A DNA stretch of 64,000 nucleotides. It comes from Malurus cyaneus samueli (lineage: Eukaryota > Chordata > Aves > Passeriformes > Maluridae). The stretch's first letter is position 1, and every line of letters begins with the position of its first letter. Both the position numbers and the translations under genes were made by a program. Below, in pieces: positions 1 through 13,800 of this stretch. Below the pieces are notes generated by a model. The model had not been told where the DNA came from. It did not search any database and saw only the letters and a list, made by a program, of their open reading frames with translations. The DNA lies in NCBI GenBank assembly GCA_009741485.1, contig CM019236.1:55427273-55491272 (forward strand). The letters are read 5' to 3'.

Positions 1-56
1 GGCCAAAATAGACGTCCCTAAAATAAGTAATTTTCTTTCACTGTTTGTTTCATATT

Positions 57-80
57 AAAAAAAAAAAAAAAAAAAAAAAA
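57..80. repeat. Poly(A) run
   Basis: About 24 consecutive A residues follow TCATATT. There is no recognisable element body beside it; it could be a simple repeat or the tail of an unrecognised retrocopy. Confidence 0.9.
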
Positions 81-2677
81 CTTGCATCGTATCAGTCACT
101 CCCTGCCTTAAAAATTCATAGTCATCCCTCCACAAACAGGCAAAGACTTCCTTATTTCCTTTGGACAAAATAATTTTCCATTAATATTTTTATTAAATAC
201 TTCTTTCATTCCAGGAAATCCTTGTTGTATTATCCATTACAGGGGTCACAGCTGCTATCAGTGCCTAAAATATAGCTGTCATGTAACTATGATTGCACTA
301 GAGGTTAAAATTTGACTCTCATAATATGTCTTCTACAAGAATATTCAACTTCTTCTTGCCCCAAACATTGCCCCTTTCAATTCCTTTGTGTTTTCTCTTT
401 GAAGAATAATTATCTACCATAGAAGAATAGTATTTGCTCTCATGTATATCAGATATGACAAATTCAAAGGCGACGAGTATTAATAAATAACCATGTTTAA
501 TTTTATTGTCAGAACTGTGCAGAAGAATACCCCAGTAACAGCAGTTTGGATATTAATTACTGGGTAATGACCAGAAAAGAGATTTTGGAAACAAATGCCA
601 CTAGATTTTGGATCAGGCATCCTATTTTTCTTTCTTGTTTCCTTTACGGCAAGTACTGGGAATACTCAAACTAAAAAATGAAATATGTCACAGATGACTC
701 AGGAAAAGCTTATGTTTGTTTTGTGAAAAGACGGGTGTTTCATCCCAGAGCCTAATTCAGTAGATTTATCTGCTACAATTACAGTGCTTTGATCACTCCA
801 GAATAGGTGGTGTAGTGTGGGGTGTAGCTGTCCTTTTCCAATTCACTCTCCTTATCAGGATACATGTCTGTTGATTTGTGGGAAGCTGGCTGTTTTTCGT
901 TCCTGACAAACTCCAGTGATTAAAATGTAGTGGCTTGCTCTTGTTCCCCTGATAAAGGTGACAGCTGCAGAGTTTCCAGTGTTAGTGGATATGGTCCATG
1001 CAGATTGCTTTTTAATGAAAGCAATATATTATCTTACCTAGAGACCCTGCAGCCTTACCTTGTTAATGTATTCTAGCTTGGCACCACATTCATCTATAAA
1101 TTAGTTGTATTAAACATGCTTCTTACTATTTATCCAGTCTCTAAAGACTTGTGATTGTTTTGGTTGGGGTTTTTGGGTTGTTATTGTTTTGGTTTTTATA
1201 TTTTTATTTTTTTTTTTAGTTTATTTGGTTTTTAACTTTGCTTCATGCCTTCTCCAGAAGCACCATCATACAGAACAGTGGTGTACTTTTCAGAAATATC
1301 TAGCATTAATAAACGTCTACACACTGTACTTCGATGACTGATAATCCTTCACATTTAGCCATTAAAATATGCACTAAAGGATGTGGAATCAACAACATGA
1401 TTATCAATAATCTGGAAAGGTTTTCCTTTTCATTTAAATTTTAAAATCAAGATGATTGGAGTAATTACAAAATACAAACATAAATAAAAACGCAAACCGC
1501 TAGATTAAATAATAATGCTTAATTTATAGTCATATCTCTTTCAAATGATCTGAAACACAAAGAAAATTCCAGTTCACAATCTTACAAGATATTGCCAGAT
1601 CTAGGAACGTCAATGTAAATATTATACCAAGAAAGTTTTCTCTTAAGCAGTGATTGCCAATAATTATTAATTGTCACAACTTCATCAGACACTATATTTC
1701 AAAAAAAAGGACTGGAATATTAATTAGGGCCAACTTATGTTCTTCTATTAGAAGTGTTTTTCTAGCAAAAGATAAATACATTAACTGAATTTCTCTCATG
1801 ACATACACATAAAAATAAAGCTTTTTAATTACATTTCTGTTACTTATTCCTAAATTATAATGAGAATCTAGTACATTGATACAATCCAAAGATGATCATT
1901 ACATTATTTTTACAAATCTTTTATTTATCATAATTAAGAAAAAGAGGTTCAATATTTCAAAGATATGTGAGAGTGCTATGACTGAGCTAATGACTGTGAG
2001 AATGTTTTGTTAAACTTTAACTGTGGCAGGGTCAGTACAAAGACTTTTTCAGCAGTGGGCATTCTGCAGTTCGTGCTTGAAATACTGGAATTTACTCCTT
2101 TAGAATGTCTGTGTGTCTTTGCTCTGTTTGTATCTTTGTTAACAATGCATGTACAGTAGGCAAGATAAGTAAGGGATTAGTAAAGGATTAAAGGAAAGCC
2201 TTTGATTTATATACACTCTGAACCCTGCCTCCACAGTTAATTTTTTGAATTTTTGCCTTTTGTTGGAAAGATAACAAAATACAGTACCTGTTTATTTCCT
2301 CCATCTAAACCAGCACTCCTCTTTCTTTCCTCACTTCCTTAAAAAATGCCCTTTCTAGATATTTTATAAAGATAAGAGTACTCTCAGCAGCATCTTTGAT
2401 ATGAAATATTTATTTTCTGCCTTGCATTTGTTTAAGATGTAAATTTTAAAGTCACTGGACCTTTCCAGGTCCAAGTTTTTTTATTTTAAGTGAATAAATT
2501 GTCATATTTTTGTTAAATATCTAGCATCAACTGAGCCTGTGAACGCAGAGATAAAGACAGAGAAAGAAAGCATGTAAACCTGTAATTCTGAGAAGGGCCA
2601 TAAAGCCTTCTGGTCACTTAACCCGGAAATACCAATTCACAGCGGGTGGGAAGCATTTCTCAACCTTCTTTTTTTCA

Positions 2678-2702
2678 TTTTTTTTTTTTTTTTTTTTTTT
2701 TT
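2678..2702. repeat. Poly(T) run
   Basis: An uninterrupted run of about 25 T residues preceded by a shorter T-rich stretch (CTTCTTTTTTTCA). A spurious minus-strand frame with a poly-lysine run arises from it. Confidence 0.9.
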
Positions 2703-5700
2703 GGCAAGGTTGCTTTCTGAAAGCATATTCACTTTTTTCCCCTGACAAATATGTGAGAAGTACACCTCAAGCAACTCTTTTACATTCTTGAAATAACAAA
2801 AAGGCCCCCTTCCTAACCTACTAGACATATTCACTCTTTTCAATAGATACAAGTTATTTTTTTGGGTTTTTTGTAACCATCTAAAGTTCTGATTATATTT
2901 AGCTAGCATCTAAATCATGACTATGAGGATGTAGTCAGAGATTTAATGTGTAAGCTGGTAAATTAATATCATGGGTGAATTTGAGTCTTCAGAAGCCAGT
3001 TTAATTTTTGCTGGGAACAGGATTTTGGATTTATACAGGTACAAACCTATGAGCAGCACTAATTTAACACTATGCCCTCGCAGTGATCCAAGAAGGCTGC
3101 CTGCATGTACTGTGCATCATCATTCAACTGCTTAGTATTCAAGTTGGTTTTCTGGTGCTGTCTTAGTAGAATTGGTTCTAATAAAAAGGAAACACTAAAA
3201 TTGAAAATTTCTTTTAAACAATAGCTTACAGATTGCTCTTTCTATTTTGTATGATAGTATTAGTATTGCTGTCACTCCACTGCCATATTTTGTGGAGAGT
3301 TCATAAAAAGTCATGTTTTTCACAAGTCTAAAGCTCATTTTATTTCTTTCAGAAAACTTTCATTTTGCTTCTCATGAATAAAGAACTCAGTAAGTGATCA
3401 GTAAAAAGCTTATAAAATTATGTCTTATGAGCTCCAAAGTTAGATAATTGTGTAGAAGGCAATCAAATGAAACATTCTCGTTCCAAAGGAGATGTTAAGG
3501 ACCACAGTTAATGTATTTTTATGTACCTTTCCTTTGGCTTGCATCCATATCCTCTTGAGCACACAGCCTGGAATGCTTAGGATAAATTCCATCCTCTTTT
3601 TGCTCATCAGCTGTGCCTCAGGGGCTCACAGACACCAAATTAGAAAAAACGCTCTGCATCTCCCCAGCCTTCAGCAGGGAATAGCAACAGCCTGTACTCC
3701 TGTGCTTGGTCCCAGAGACGGCTGGAAAGGTGAGGAGCTGTGATGCAGCAAAGACAGAAGATATGACTCCACGATCAGGTAAAAGAAGGGAAAAGTACAA
3801 AGGCTCAAAAAGGGGAAAAAAGAGTTTTCATTTTGTCCCCATTAATCATTTAGACAGCTGTACAGGTCCACAAACATAGACAAGCAAACCCATAGAGTGC
3901 TGATTGCAGCATTTGTTCTTTACATATAACCAACCATTGCTTTGCAAATTGGTTCCTCTGATATATTTTGCCATAAATAATCTGTTTAAAGCAAATATTA
4001 GATACACTTTATGAGCTGTTCTCCACTATCTTTTTCGTATATTGCTGTTGCACAAAGAGATTTTGATTGACAAAATAACACACTGGTATAAAACAAGCAG
4101 AAATGCCATGTCATAAATCACAACAGAAAGAAAAGAGATTATCAAACAACTAAATAATGCAACCCACAGCAAAACATACCAGTAAATCATACAAAGCAGG
4201 GTAAATTAGATAACGCTGTCCATATACAATTACACCGGTTGGCTCCCACAACAGCCTTTAAATGTGACATGTTATTTGACATGTATGCAATTAGGGCTTA
4301 AAATCAATTTTTTTCTATTCCATTTAAAATAAAAAATGTACTATTTCCAAATCAAATGCTACCTTTTTAGTCAAGATGGACAAGAAATAGTATCAGGTTA
4401 GCGGCAGCATCTCAGCAGCACAATGCAAGTCAGAAAAGGATGGTTTCCCTGAATGCTCTGAAAGACCAGACCTCAGATCATTATTCATGCACCCTACTCA
4501 CACTTATTTATTATTGCAACCTTTTTTTCCCCCCACAGGGCTTATTGTGAAATCAGGATCCATTGAAAAGTAACAACTCTAAAGCATGATGATATAGATG
4601 GCACATGAATTATCAAAGATGGTTTAGGTCTTTCCAAGTTGATACACCCTGATAGGAGAGCCGTAGCATCCCTAGTGTTCAGTCCATGGGAAAGTGACTG
4701 AAGCAACACCCGGGTAGAGCGCTGAGCACGGAGCTAGGAGGAGGAACATTGCTGATGCCAGGTTTCAAGGCTGTCAGATTCACATACCTCCTCTGCCACT
4801 GCGCTGTTATCAGAAAACCCAGAGTAGCTGTGCTTTGCTTCCTTCCCCAGCTTAGAGAAGCGCTGGAAACATCGACTGGTTTCAGGGCAAGTTTAGCACA
4901 AAGGTCACTAGAAACATGCTCAGCATTCAGCACCACTGGATGATAATTGCCAGCCCAAGTCCCAGCCTCCTTGTGTTTTTTGGCTGTCCCCTGACACACG
5001 GGCACATCAAATGGCTCCTTGACTCTAGGCTGACAAATGGGTGGCATGATGTCACCCAAAAGTCACAGAGACATGTGGGTGCAAGTAAATGGTTTCGGTT
5101 TCTGGCTTTTCTTTGCTTTCATCTGTTGTCTTTCCAGCCAGAAAAGGAACCTTGCACTCTCCATGTTTACAGTCTGCTTGCATGGCTCTTCCAAAAATGG
5201 TCCATTCCCTCCCCACTGGCTGCTCTGTTTGCTTGTGACTCCATTTCTGCCATGACTGTCCAGACACTCTCTGCCTAAGGAGAAGGTGGACAAACATCCT
5301 TACAGAAGGAGATAACACTTGGTAGAGAAATGGGCAAAATCCAGGGACCTGCAAATGCTACTGAGCCTCAAGGATCCACAAATCCAACTTCAGACCCCAA
5401 TCACTGTGGACTTTTTGTTCTAGGGGCACATGGGTAGGGGCACACTATGATGTGCTTTGGCATGCAGCAGACTGAGCCTCCAGCTGGTCGTCAGCAAGTT
5501 CAACTGGATGCTACCTTTTCGTGCTTTCCTAGGGATTGATTTCCTGCACAGCTCCGGTTGAAATGGGTAACTTTGATCTCAGACTCTTGAAATATATTTT
5601 CCCTCATTTCTACATTCCTAAAGTCATTGAAAGCAATATCTTCCTGCTGACTTCAACCTGTTTATCCAAAGCAGGTTGTGCTGACAGAACAATTCTGACA

Positions 5701-7144
5701 GACTGAGGACTTCATTTGAATCCTTAGTGTAAACTCAGCATCATTCTTTCTGTCCTCCCTGTGTTTGGCAAAGAAACCAAACCTTTCTGATTCCCAAAAG
5801 AGCAAAAAGACAAAATTATTCTCACAAAGAATAATTTTACAAATAGATATTTCCCTTTACTTACAAATATGTACTCCGTAAAGATTAGCTGTGCACTAAC
5901 TTTGACATTTCTTGAAAATTTCCCTATAGAGAAAAAAAACCCACGGAAATGCACACTATACACACCTTTCAAATAATCAGGTGATTACTTCAAGACTATG
6001 AGAAACAATATTAGTTCTTTTCTGCATAAAAAAGAATTGTTATTTCTTTGATATCTTTTTTCCTTGCAGTCTGCTTGTTACCCTGACACTTTTAAAAAAG
6101 GTAGTAATGAAGTACTTTACAATTTCTACACAAATTCTTTTCCAGGTCATCATGAAAACTTCAGCTCACTTGAGGAATCAAATAAAACATCTTGCACCTG
6201 AAGATAGCCCCAAAAAGTGAGACAGTTGCACAGGTGGAAACCCAGGGGAAGGTTGAACATCACAAGTAAATAAAACTAGGAGGTTTAGCCATTCATTGTT
6301 CCTTTCCATTCTGTTTCTTTCTTGTCTCTGAATTGTAGGGCTGTTGCATTAGGATTTGGTTGTATTTTTTGACCTGGTACATAGTTCTTGCTCATTAAAG
6401 ACAAACAGAATGAGTTTGAATTATACACAACAACTCTTCACCTATTTCTTCCTGTAGAGAACTTGAAACCTTAGGAAATTATAATTACTAAAACAAACTA
6501 TTCTGCAGTGATAGCTGTAATCATGATCTTATTTTAGGGCAAGGTAGTGCAATGAAGTTTCCTCTAGAATACTTCCGTACACTATCCTCTGGCATTAATA
6601 CTATGCTGAAGAACCAGACTCAGAGAGAAAATAATTTGCAGTGATGAGTGATAGATCAATTCTCCTCTACCTTTGATGATTAAAGGAAATCTGCCTTTTT
6701 AGTGAAAACTCTTTCTGTATTTTTCTAATAATTTCCATCCAGTATACTTGATAAACAAAGGACAAATATTCTGAAGAGTCCTCATTTCAGACTCTCAATG
6801 CATGAAGGCTGCAAACAAATTACTTTGCTGGAAAATCAGGCAGGACTGAGAAAATTACACCCTTTGAGGATAGTTTTCCTGAATACAGAGGAAGCAAAGC
6901 TCACTCGAATTTCTCTTATTTTCTTTTGAGGCCTGCCTATTCCAGAAATGTTCCGGACCAAACTGTGTTAGTAAATGTGCCAAAATCCTCGGATGGGCTT
7001 ATACAAGTCACTGGGGCTAATGGGGAAAGGTGTTTTCTCAGACTGCCTGTTGCAGGGAAAGAGGAATGAGGAGGGAGGGGGGAAAAGTACACAGCTGCTC
7101 ACAGTAAAGCCTCTCCTGGGTTGCTAAGCTGTATTTTGGTTTTG

Positions 7145-7510
7145 CAGAGGGCGAACGTGCTACCTCCGACGGCAGAAACGTTCCAGGGCACCCTTCAACT
7201 CAAGGGCAGCGCTCTAAAATTTTATTTCCTTCCCCCGCTTCGCTCCTTCCCGTGGCGGGCGGCGAAAGGAGCGAGCAGCGCTCGGGATCAGCGCGGAGCC
7301 TCCGCGCTTCCTGCGGCTCCCGAGCCCTCCGTGGGACGGGTTCATCCCTCCCTCTGCCTCTCCGCGGGACGAGGGCCCCCTCTGCTGCCTTCCTGGAGGA
7401 AGCGAGCTTCCAGGGAAAGCATCGCCTTGGCCGCTCCTGCGCACGGCCGGAGGCGCTGCTTGGGGACGGAGGATGAAACCTCCCTCTCACCTGCTGGGGA
7501 TGCCCCAAGG
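7145..7510. promoter_or_regulatory. CpG-island-like block
   Basis: In an AT-rich, CpG-poor window this stretch is conspicuously GC-rich, with roughly 30 CpG dinucleotides in about 350 bases, including GGCGGCG, GCGCGG, TCCGCG and CGCGGG clusters. Such blocks in birds usually mark promoters or enhancers. It lies about 22 kb beyond the SNCAIP stop codon and no recognised gene starts here, so it may serve an unannotated long non-coding RNA or a distal element. A 209-codon open frame crosses it (7121-7750, plus strand), but open frames are expected by chance in GC-rich DNA and its product has no family I recognise. Confidence 0.6.
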
Positions 7511-8712
7511 AAGGTTTGGCACCTCTTGAGTGGGAGGAAAGAGGTTATTAAGTCACCTTACAGGATATTTTCACCTCCTGTGCCCGCAGCTAGCTGCCTG
7601 TGCCCCAGTCTGATGGTCTACCACATGAGTGACTGGGCACTTTTTCTCCCCCTTCACAGCTGCTGCGACAAAAGCCTGGATGTGAAAACACCTTCACGCG
7701 ATGCAGTCCCTTATCTCAGCTATGAAAATGTAGGCAGTCCTTATTTATGACGTTAGCAGGAAGTCAATACACCATACAATCAATACACAATCAATTTTCA
7801 TAACTGGAGGCAGACAGAAGGGCAGCACTCAGCAGTCATCTTCCCGGTCCTGCAGTGACAAATGACAGTGTGGCAGTTCTGCTTATAAAACACTCCTGCT
7901 GGATCACATAAAAAAATCAGGTCTCTTACTTCATGCACGAGAAGGGGCACTGATCTTATTACAGTAATCCGGTTCTGCCTTCAGCATTGTGATGGCAGCT
8001 GCATTTCGTCAATGAGTAACTCAGCCTCTTATTGAACCTCCTTGCTTTCTTGTTGTCTTTTCGTAAGTTTATCTGCTGCACCCACTTCTCACTTTTACTC
8101 TTTGATGTCACAGCCTGATAGGCAGCTGCACACCGCCTGTGCTGTAGGAAGCTCAGAGATTGACAGGAATTGAAAGTTCATCATACCAAACAGCAAGGAG
8201 CAAAAGCAGAGAGAATCCAAACTTGGATAAACATCACTGAATTCCCTTTCTGTCTCCTAGGGTCTAACTGAAATACTCTCTGGGCTTTACCAAGTGTGCC
8301 ACTTAAACCAGGTATGTTCATAAAAGTGCAGCAAGTGTAACTGGAGGGACAGCCTCATGTGACTAAAGGTAAAACAAGCTCCTGAAGGCTTGTGGTCAGT
8401 TCATAAGCAGAAGCAGAGCTTAGAAGCTGCTGCTGGAGAAATTGTTACTATTCTTCTGTCCTTTTTTAAAGTAGCAATGAAAGAGAAAACTTTTTAGACT
8501 GGGTCAGCTGTAAAAAATGCCTGGGATGTCATGCACTGGTGTAAAAAACAGCCTTAAGAACATTGTGGTCCTGCAAGGAAATTCCTCTATAATGAGTGGA
8601 CATGCACCAATTCTTCTGGCCAGCAAAAGAAATCAAACCAGGACACTAGCTTTCCCTCTACAGCTAAAAACAGTCTTGATGCCTGAGAAAGAGGAGGGTT
8701 TTTTCCAAAAGA

Positions 8713-8739
8713 TGTTTGTTTGTTTGTTTGTTTGTTTTT
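8713..8739. repeat. (GTTT)n microsatellite
   Basis: About six tandem GTTT units (TGTTTGTTTGTTTG...) ending in a short T run. Confidence 0.9.
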
Positions 8740-10530
8740 CTATCATAGACAATAAAAATATTCTGCTTCTACTGAGATCTTTTGTGGTTTTCATTTTTTA
8801 ATGGTTTTAGTTCCATGCTTTGAAATGCTCTGATAAAGGTGATAAATTTGGCTGTCATTTGTCTCTGAACCAGATTGAAAGCAGAAAAGCAAGTTCATCT
8901 CCAGCAGAGGCCAGTGCGTATTTCAAAATAAAACATTTTGCCAAATGGTGTTTCAGAGACCTGTTTCTAAAAGTGCTCTCAGCACTCACCCGCAGCAGGC
9001 ACAGTAATAACATGTGGTACCACCCCTCAGTGCCTTGTTCATAATTTCATAGTCCACTCTGCCAATTCCTTTCTTTTTCTGCAGTTCTGCTTCACGGTTT
9101 CTTTTCTGACACCAAGTTTTGTATTTGTCAGTGCATAAATAGAACCAGGATTGTAAAAATATTCTACTTGGCAGCCAGGCTTGGCAGTTCCAATCAATTA
9201 GGGCTGGAAGTTGTGATGGGATGGAGAAGGCAGTCCAGGCCCAGGGTGTATAAATGTTCTCATGTCCCAAAAATTCTCTTGGCAACCCCAGCCCCAAGCA
9301 ATCCAGTCTGCTTAAATTGCTGTGTTTTCCAGAGTGCCTGTTCTGGTCTGCTTTGGTTTGCTTCATACTTCTGGGGTGAGTGGTACCTCAAGGATTGTTT
9401 CTGAGGTGCTGACAATGCATCAACTTACCTTGGGGCCTGAGGGTGAGCAACAGAGATAAGAGAGGTGGTTGGCAGATCGGTGGTGAGCATTCCCCATGGA
9501 TGTGTATAGGCAGCCTGAAGCATAAGATGGGAGAGGAAGTGCAGAAGTGTCCAGCTGTCTGGACATCTTTCTGTGGTTATTGTCAGTCTTCACAAAAGTG
9601 GTGAAGGTGGCACATCCAGCTCAGCCTCACCAGCAATCTGTTCAGCTTCTACAGGGAGCCGTGGAGAAAAGCCCCATAGGATTTACATTAAAAGAAAGAA
9701 ACAGCAGTAGTGATCCAGCCAACAGCTCACTCTTTGACTCTTCACTAAACTATTCCTGGGAGGGACTTTAGGGGCATGTAGTTCAACACATGGTAAATTA
9801 ATATTAGCTGCTCCTCAGAATTGTGCTGATGTCTACCACACTCCACTTACAATCAAGATAATTTACATGTGTGTTTACTTACATGCCATCTACAGATCCT
9901 GCCACGGGAAGGTGTTTCTGTGCCCACAGCCGGGTGTAAGCATTGCAACACTGTGTTCTCTTAGATCATCTCAGCTGTCCAGCAGAGCACAAGGAGAAGC
10001 CAGCACCAAAAATAACTACATTACCACTGCAGCTATGGGTTCCTTTGTTTCACTTGGCAGCTGATGAACCTTGTGAAATACAGGTTCAATTTCTCCCATG
10101 GGGGCTGCCTTACCTGATACCAGAGTGTATTTGTGATTAAGTCAAGAACGGAAGAATTGAAATTCACTACCTGGCTCAACATGGAGTTTAGTTTTGAATT
10201 TAACATGGTCTATGGCCAAAGAGAAAAGAAAGCATTCTTTGTCAAAGCTCTGCCTGTTCTGTAGCCAGTGGGTACCTGTGTGCAGCACTGACTGTATACA
10301 GTGTAACAGAACTGTGTGTGTTACATACATGTGGCAATACCTGCTTCTTTCTATCCTGATCCTGAAATGTTAGTTTTGGAAAACATTCTGCTGGAAAAGG
10401 TGCTCTGGTTTCAGCAGTGATCATACTTCACTGAACTGATGGCTCAGACGTTGGTCTGAGGGCAGATTAGTCTCGAGGTATGGGAACACCAGACATAACT
10501 GCATGCTGATCTTCAGCTCCCTTTCTCATT

Positions 10531-10855
10531 GCAGGCAGCCTCTCCTCAGCTCTCAGTACAGTTCCTAGAGTTTCCACCTCCAAACAAGCCCAACACCAAA
10601 ATTATAATCACAGGATCCAGGCAACAGCTTCGGATCATCTCTCAGATTAACTATGACGGAGATTCATCCCCTCAGTCGCTACTGCAGGCTCCCTTGCAGC
10701 CATCTCCTGTTAAAATTCGTAACAGACTTGTTCAGTGGAGTGTTCTTGCAGTTTTTCTTCTTGCCCCTAGAAAACATGCTCAAAATTATTTTTCCCCCCT
10801 TTACTCTGGCACTCTAAGACCTTTTCGACCTACTCTTACTTCTTTTCTCCTGTAA
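10531..10855 (+). other. Unrecognised open segment behind a good splice acceptor
   Basis: A frame without stops runs from the acceptor-like CTCCCTTTCTCATTGCAG (ending near 10534) to the TAA near 10855. There is no ATG at its start, so if real it would be an internal or terminal exon. The first ~60 residues (SVQFLEFPPPNKPNTKIIIT, then GSRQQLRIISQINYDGDSSP) look more protein-like in composition than most chance frames here; the last part is hydrophobic and unconvincing. I do not recognise the family and see no partner exons nearby. A chance frame is quite possible. Confidence 0.2.
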
Positions 10856-13800
10856 AGCAAGCCTGCTTTCTGTCCTTGTACTGTGAGTATTCGAGTTCTC
10901 TCTTCAGCCTTGCTTAAGCTTTGCAAAGCCCTGCATTGCTTACTTGCCCAACAAATATACAGGCCTCATTTACCTTTTACAGTAACCAAAACTGAAATTA
11001 TTGATTACCTGTTTCCTTCAGGACATGGTGTTAAACTGCTTCACTTCCAAACCAGAGAAACTGCACACAGCAGAAAATCCCCCGGAAAATGTAAAAAGGT
11101 CAGTGGTGCATTTGATGACATGAGTGCTTATGAAGCCACATAATTCATCATTTGTTACTACAGAACTTGTTCCTAAGGGGATTAACGTTTGCCAATAAAT
11201 ATACCATATGCTGGATTCTGTATGGAGATTTTTTTAAGCTACTTTACTAAGTCATTAAGGATCTCCCATGACAACTATGACTAAAATGGGCCAAACCCAC
11301 CAGGGTTCCCTAGACCAGTGAAGCATGTAGGTTAGAGGATGAAGTCATGTCTCATTCGTGTACCAATTCTTCAGTGAGACGTTTACAATTAAATAGTTTG
11401 GTTGTGACTTGTCTTTTGGGGAGAGCTATTACTCCTCTGTGAGGATGTGGACTTAACCTTTCCTTCTCACCAGAAGAATGGAGAAAGAACGCAGATGAAA
11501 GTAAAGTAGAATTTGAGCAGTTATTTGTTGCTGTTGAGGTTTAGATTCCAACAAGAATGACGGATATTGAAGTAAGTTTCCTACTACAACCTAATCATAA
11601 CTTATTCTTTAAGTCAAGGGACCAAATAAAAGGAGTAACACCAGGTTTTGAAAGTTGGTCTCTCACAGGAAGCTTTTAAATGTTTCACTTTTATGTCCTC
11701 AGTAAAGTCGCCTCAAACTGCAGAGAGAGAAAATGGGCTTTCCAGCAACTGCAGCAGGAAGCTCTGTGAGACAGACAAAGAGCATGAGCTCACTCACGGT
11801 CTGTTGCTGCCTGTACCAATCAGCTGAGAAAAATCCTTTTGCAGATGGTGAAAAAGCATCAGATTGCTTCTTTGGATCTCAGCTATCTTCCTGACTCTCA
11901 TGCCAAAATAGTTAATATTTCCGTGGCCTCCCATCAGCCTCTCCCGTGTTACGCTCTGCCAGTAAATGCAACAATGGCTCTTTAAAGCATACAACCTGCC
12001 TTTGTGCATGTGCAGGCTCAAGCACTCACACAAAATGTGTTTGCTTTTGATATAAAAACACTATATATACACACCCAACTCTGCATGTGCTGAACTAAAA
12101 CCTAAATTCCGTCACTGGAGCCAAATTCTTTGAAGAATTAAGTATGACTGGGGGCAGGTCCACAGCATGTGAGAAACTCTGAGGATCTCTGGAGATGAAA
12201 GACATTACTTAATTTTAAACACTGGGAAAAATTCCCAGTATAGCTGGAAATTAATGGCAATATTCCCAAGGAACTTCATTAGAAGGAATATTTGGCTTGT
12301 GTGACATAGTACAGATGGTTAAACGTTATCATGATGGATACTGTGTAAATGACTAAAAAAAGAAGGAAAAGACATGATGAAATAAAAACAATAGTAGTGT
12401 GTATTTTCTAAAGTGATCCTAAAATGGGTGCTCAAAATAGATGTAATGCTAGGCTTTAGCCTTCGTGAAAGTCTTTGCCCTGTTTTAAGTTTCTGTTTGC
12501 ACTAACAGAGAGATTTCCTAAACCAAACTACCCAGCAGCAGAGTAAATTCCAATCCAGGTAATACTCATGTGAGCGCAAGTCCTACCTGTAAAACAGATT
12601 TGGCTTCTTTTGTCTACCTACTATATAGGATTCATTCTGCTAGTGAGAACCAGCACAAACTTGACAAATCTGAGAGAAAATAGAATAAGAGAACCATGTA
12701 TGTCTGCTTAACTATTTAAGCTTATTTTCAAATGTGAAAAACTTTCAGTAAAGCCAAACCCAAAAAATTAACAACCAGGTAATCCTATTGGCCTGACTGA
12801 TCATAAATAACATTATTTCAGGGTTACAAAAGGAATGGTTTATAGAACTGTCATTTGGGACACTTTTTCCACACAAAATTTAAAACAATTGCAATAGCCA
12901 AGATGAGCCAAGGCCAGAGCCATATATGAAGGTGTTATTAGGAACAGACAAAATGGGCAAGCTGATTAAAAAATATATTGTTTGCCTTGCCATGCTTTGG
13001 AAGCTTCAGTGCCTTTGTTTCTTCCCCCCTCTACTTAACATTTAAACTTTTCATGTAACTGTGTTTGAACAGATAAAAGCTGTTTGTACCTGGTAACTTA
13101 AAATGAGTGCCATGTAAGCGATCCATTCCTCCTGCAATCATAGCTGGTACGCAGAAGAAATGATGGATTTTCTCTGTGTGTTTTGGAATACAGAATACTT
13201 GAGAGTCCACATTATCCTGACCATTACAGAATGGTTTTGCTCCAAGACATGTCAGGGAAATGACACTGAATGGGCTTTCAGGGAAAATCTGTCTGACAGC
13301 CCAACTACTTGCAAATCATTAAGTTGCCAGTTTTTCCTTTCCTATCAATAAAGTAAGATAGAAAGCAGAACGAAGTCATTTAGCCAGATAGGCAGTTAGT
13401 AAATGCAAGTTCTTGAGAGAAGAGGATGTTGATTAGCTATGGGACCTATGAGAAGCCATCTCATCCAGGTAATTACGAGGCCTCTGAGACCTCTGAGGTC
13501 TATTGCCTGGAGCAGTACCATGATTTTTGGCTGCTAGATTTTTTCCAACAGTCATTCCTACAGCCACCATAGACTTCTAAATCATTATTTTGGCTGACGA
13601 AGCAGTAAAGGCTTGAGTTCATCATCCACAGAATGATCTCACTGCTCTACAGATGTCAGGCAGAGATGATTGCTGCTGTCTTTTCAGCCTTGCTGTAACA
13701 CAGGTTAATTACAAGCACCGTGGTTATAAAAGAGAATGTACTTTACTTCTCAGGATTCTCTCCACCAAAAATTACATAATTATTAAGAAGTTTTAAAATA

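Larger units (their letters stand above)
1..7144. other. Non-coding 3' flank of SNCAIP, no gene seen
   Basis: AT-rich sequence with homopolymers and only short scattered open frames (up to about 126 codons) that lack recognisable domains, splice context or biased composition. I recognise no CR1 copy in this stretch. Confidence 0.7.

Noticed and set aside
2637..2909. Minus-strand frame with a poly-lysine run
   Set aside because: The lysines come from the poly(T) run; no other protein feature supports it.
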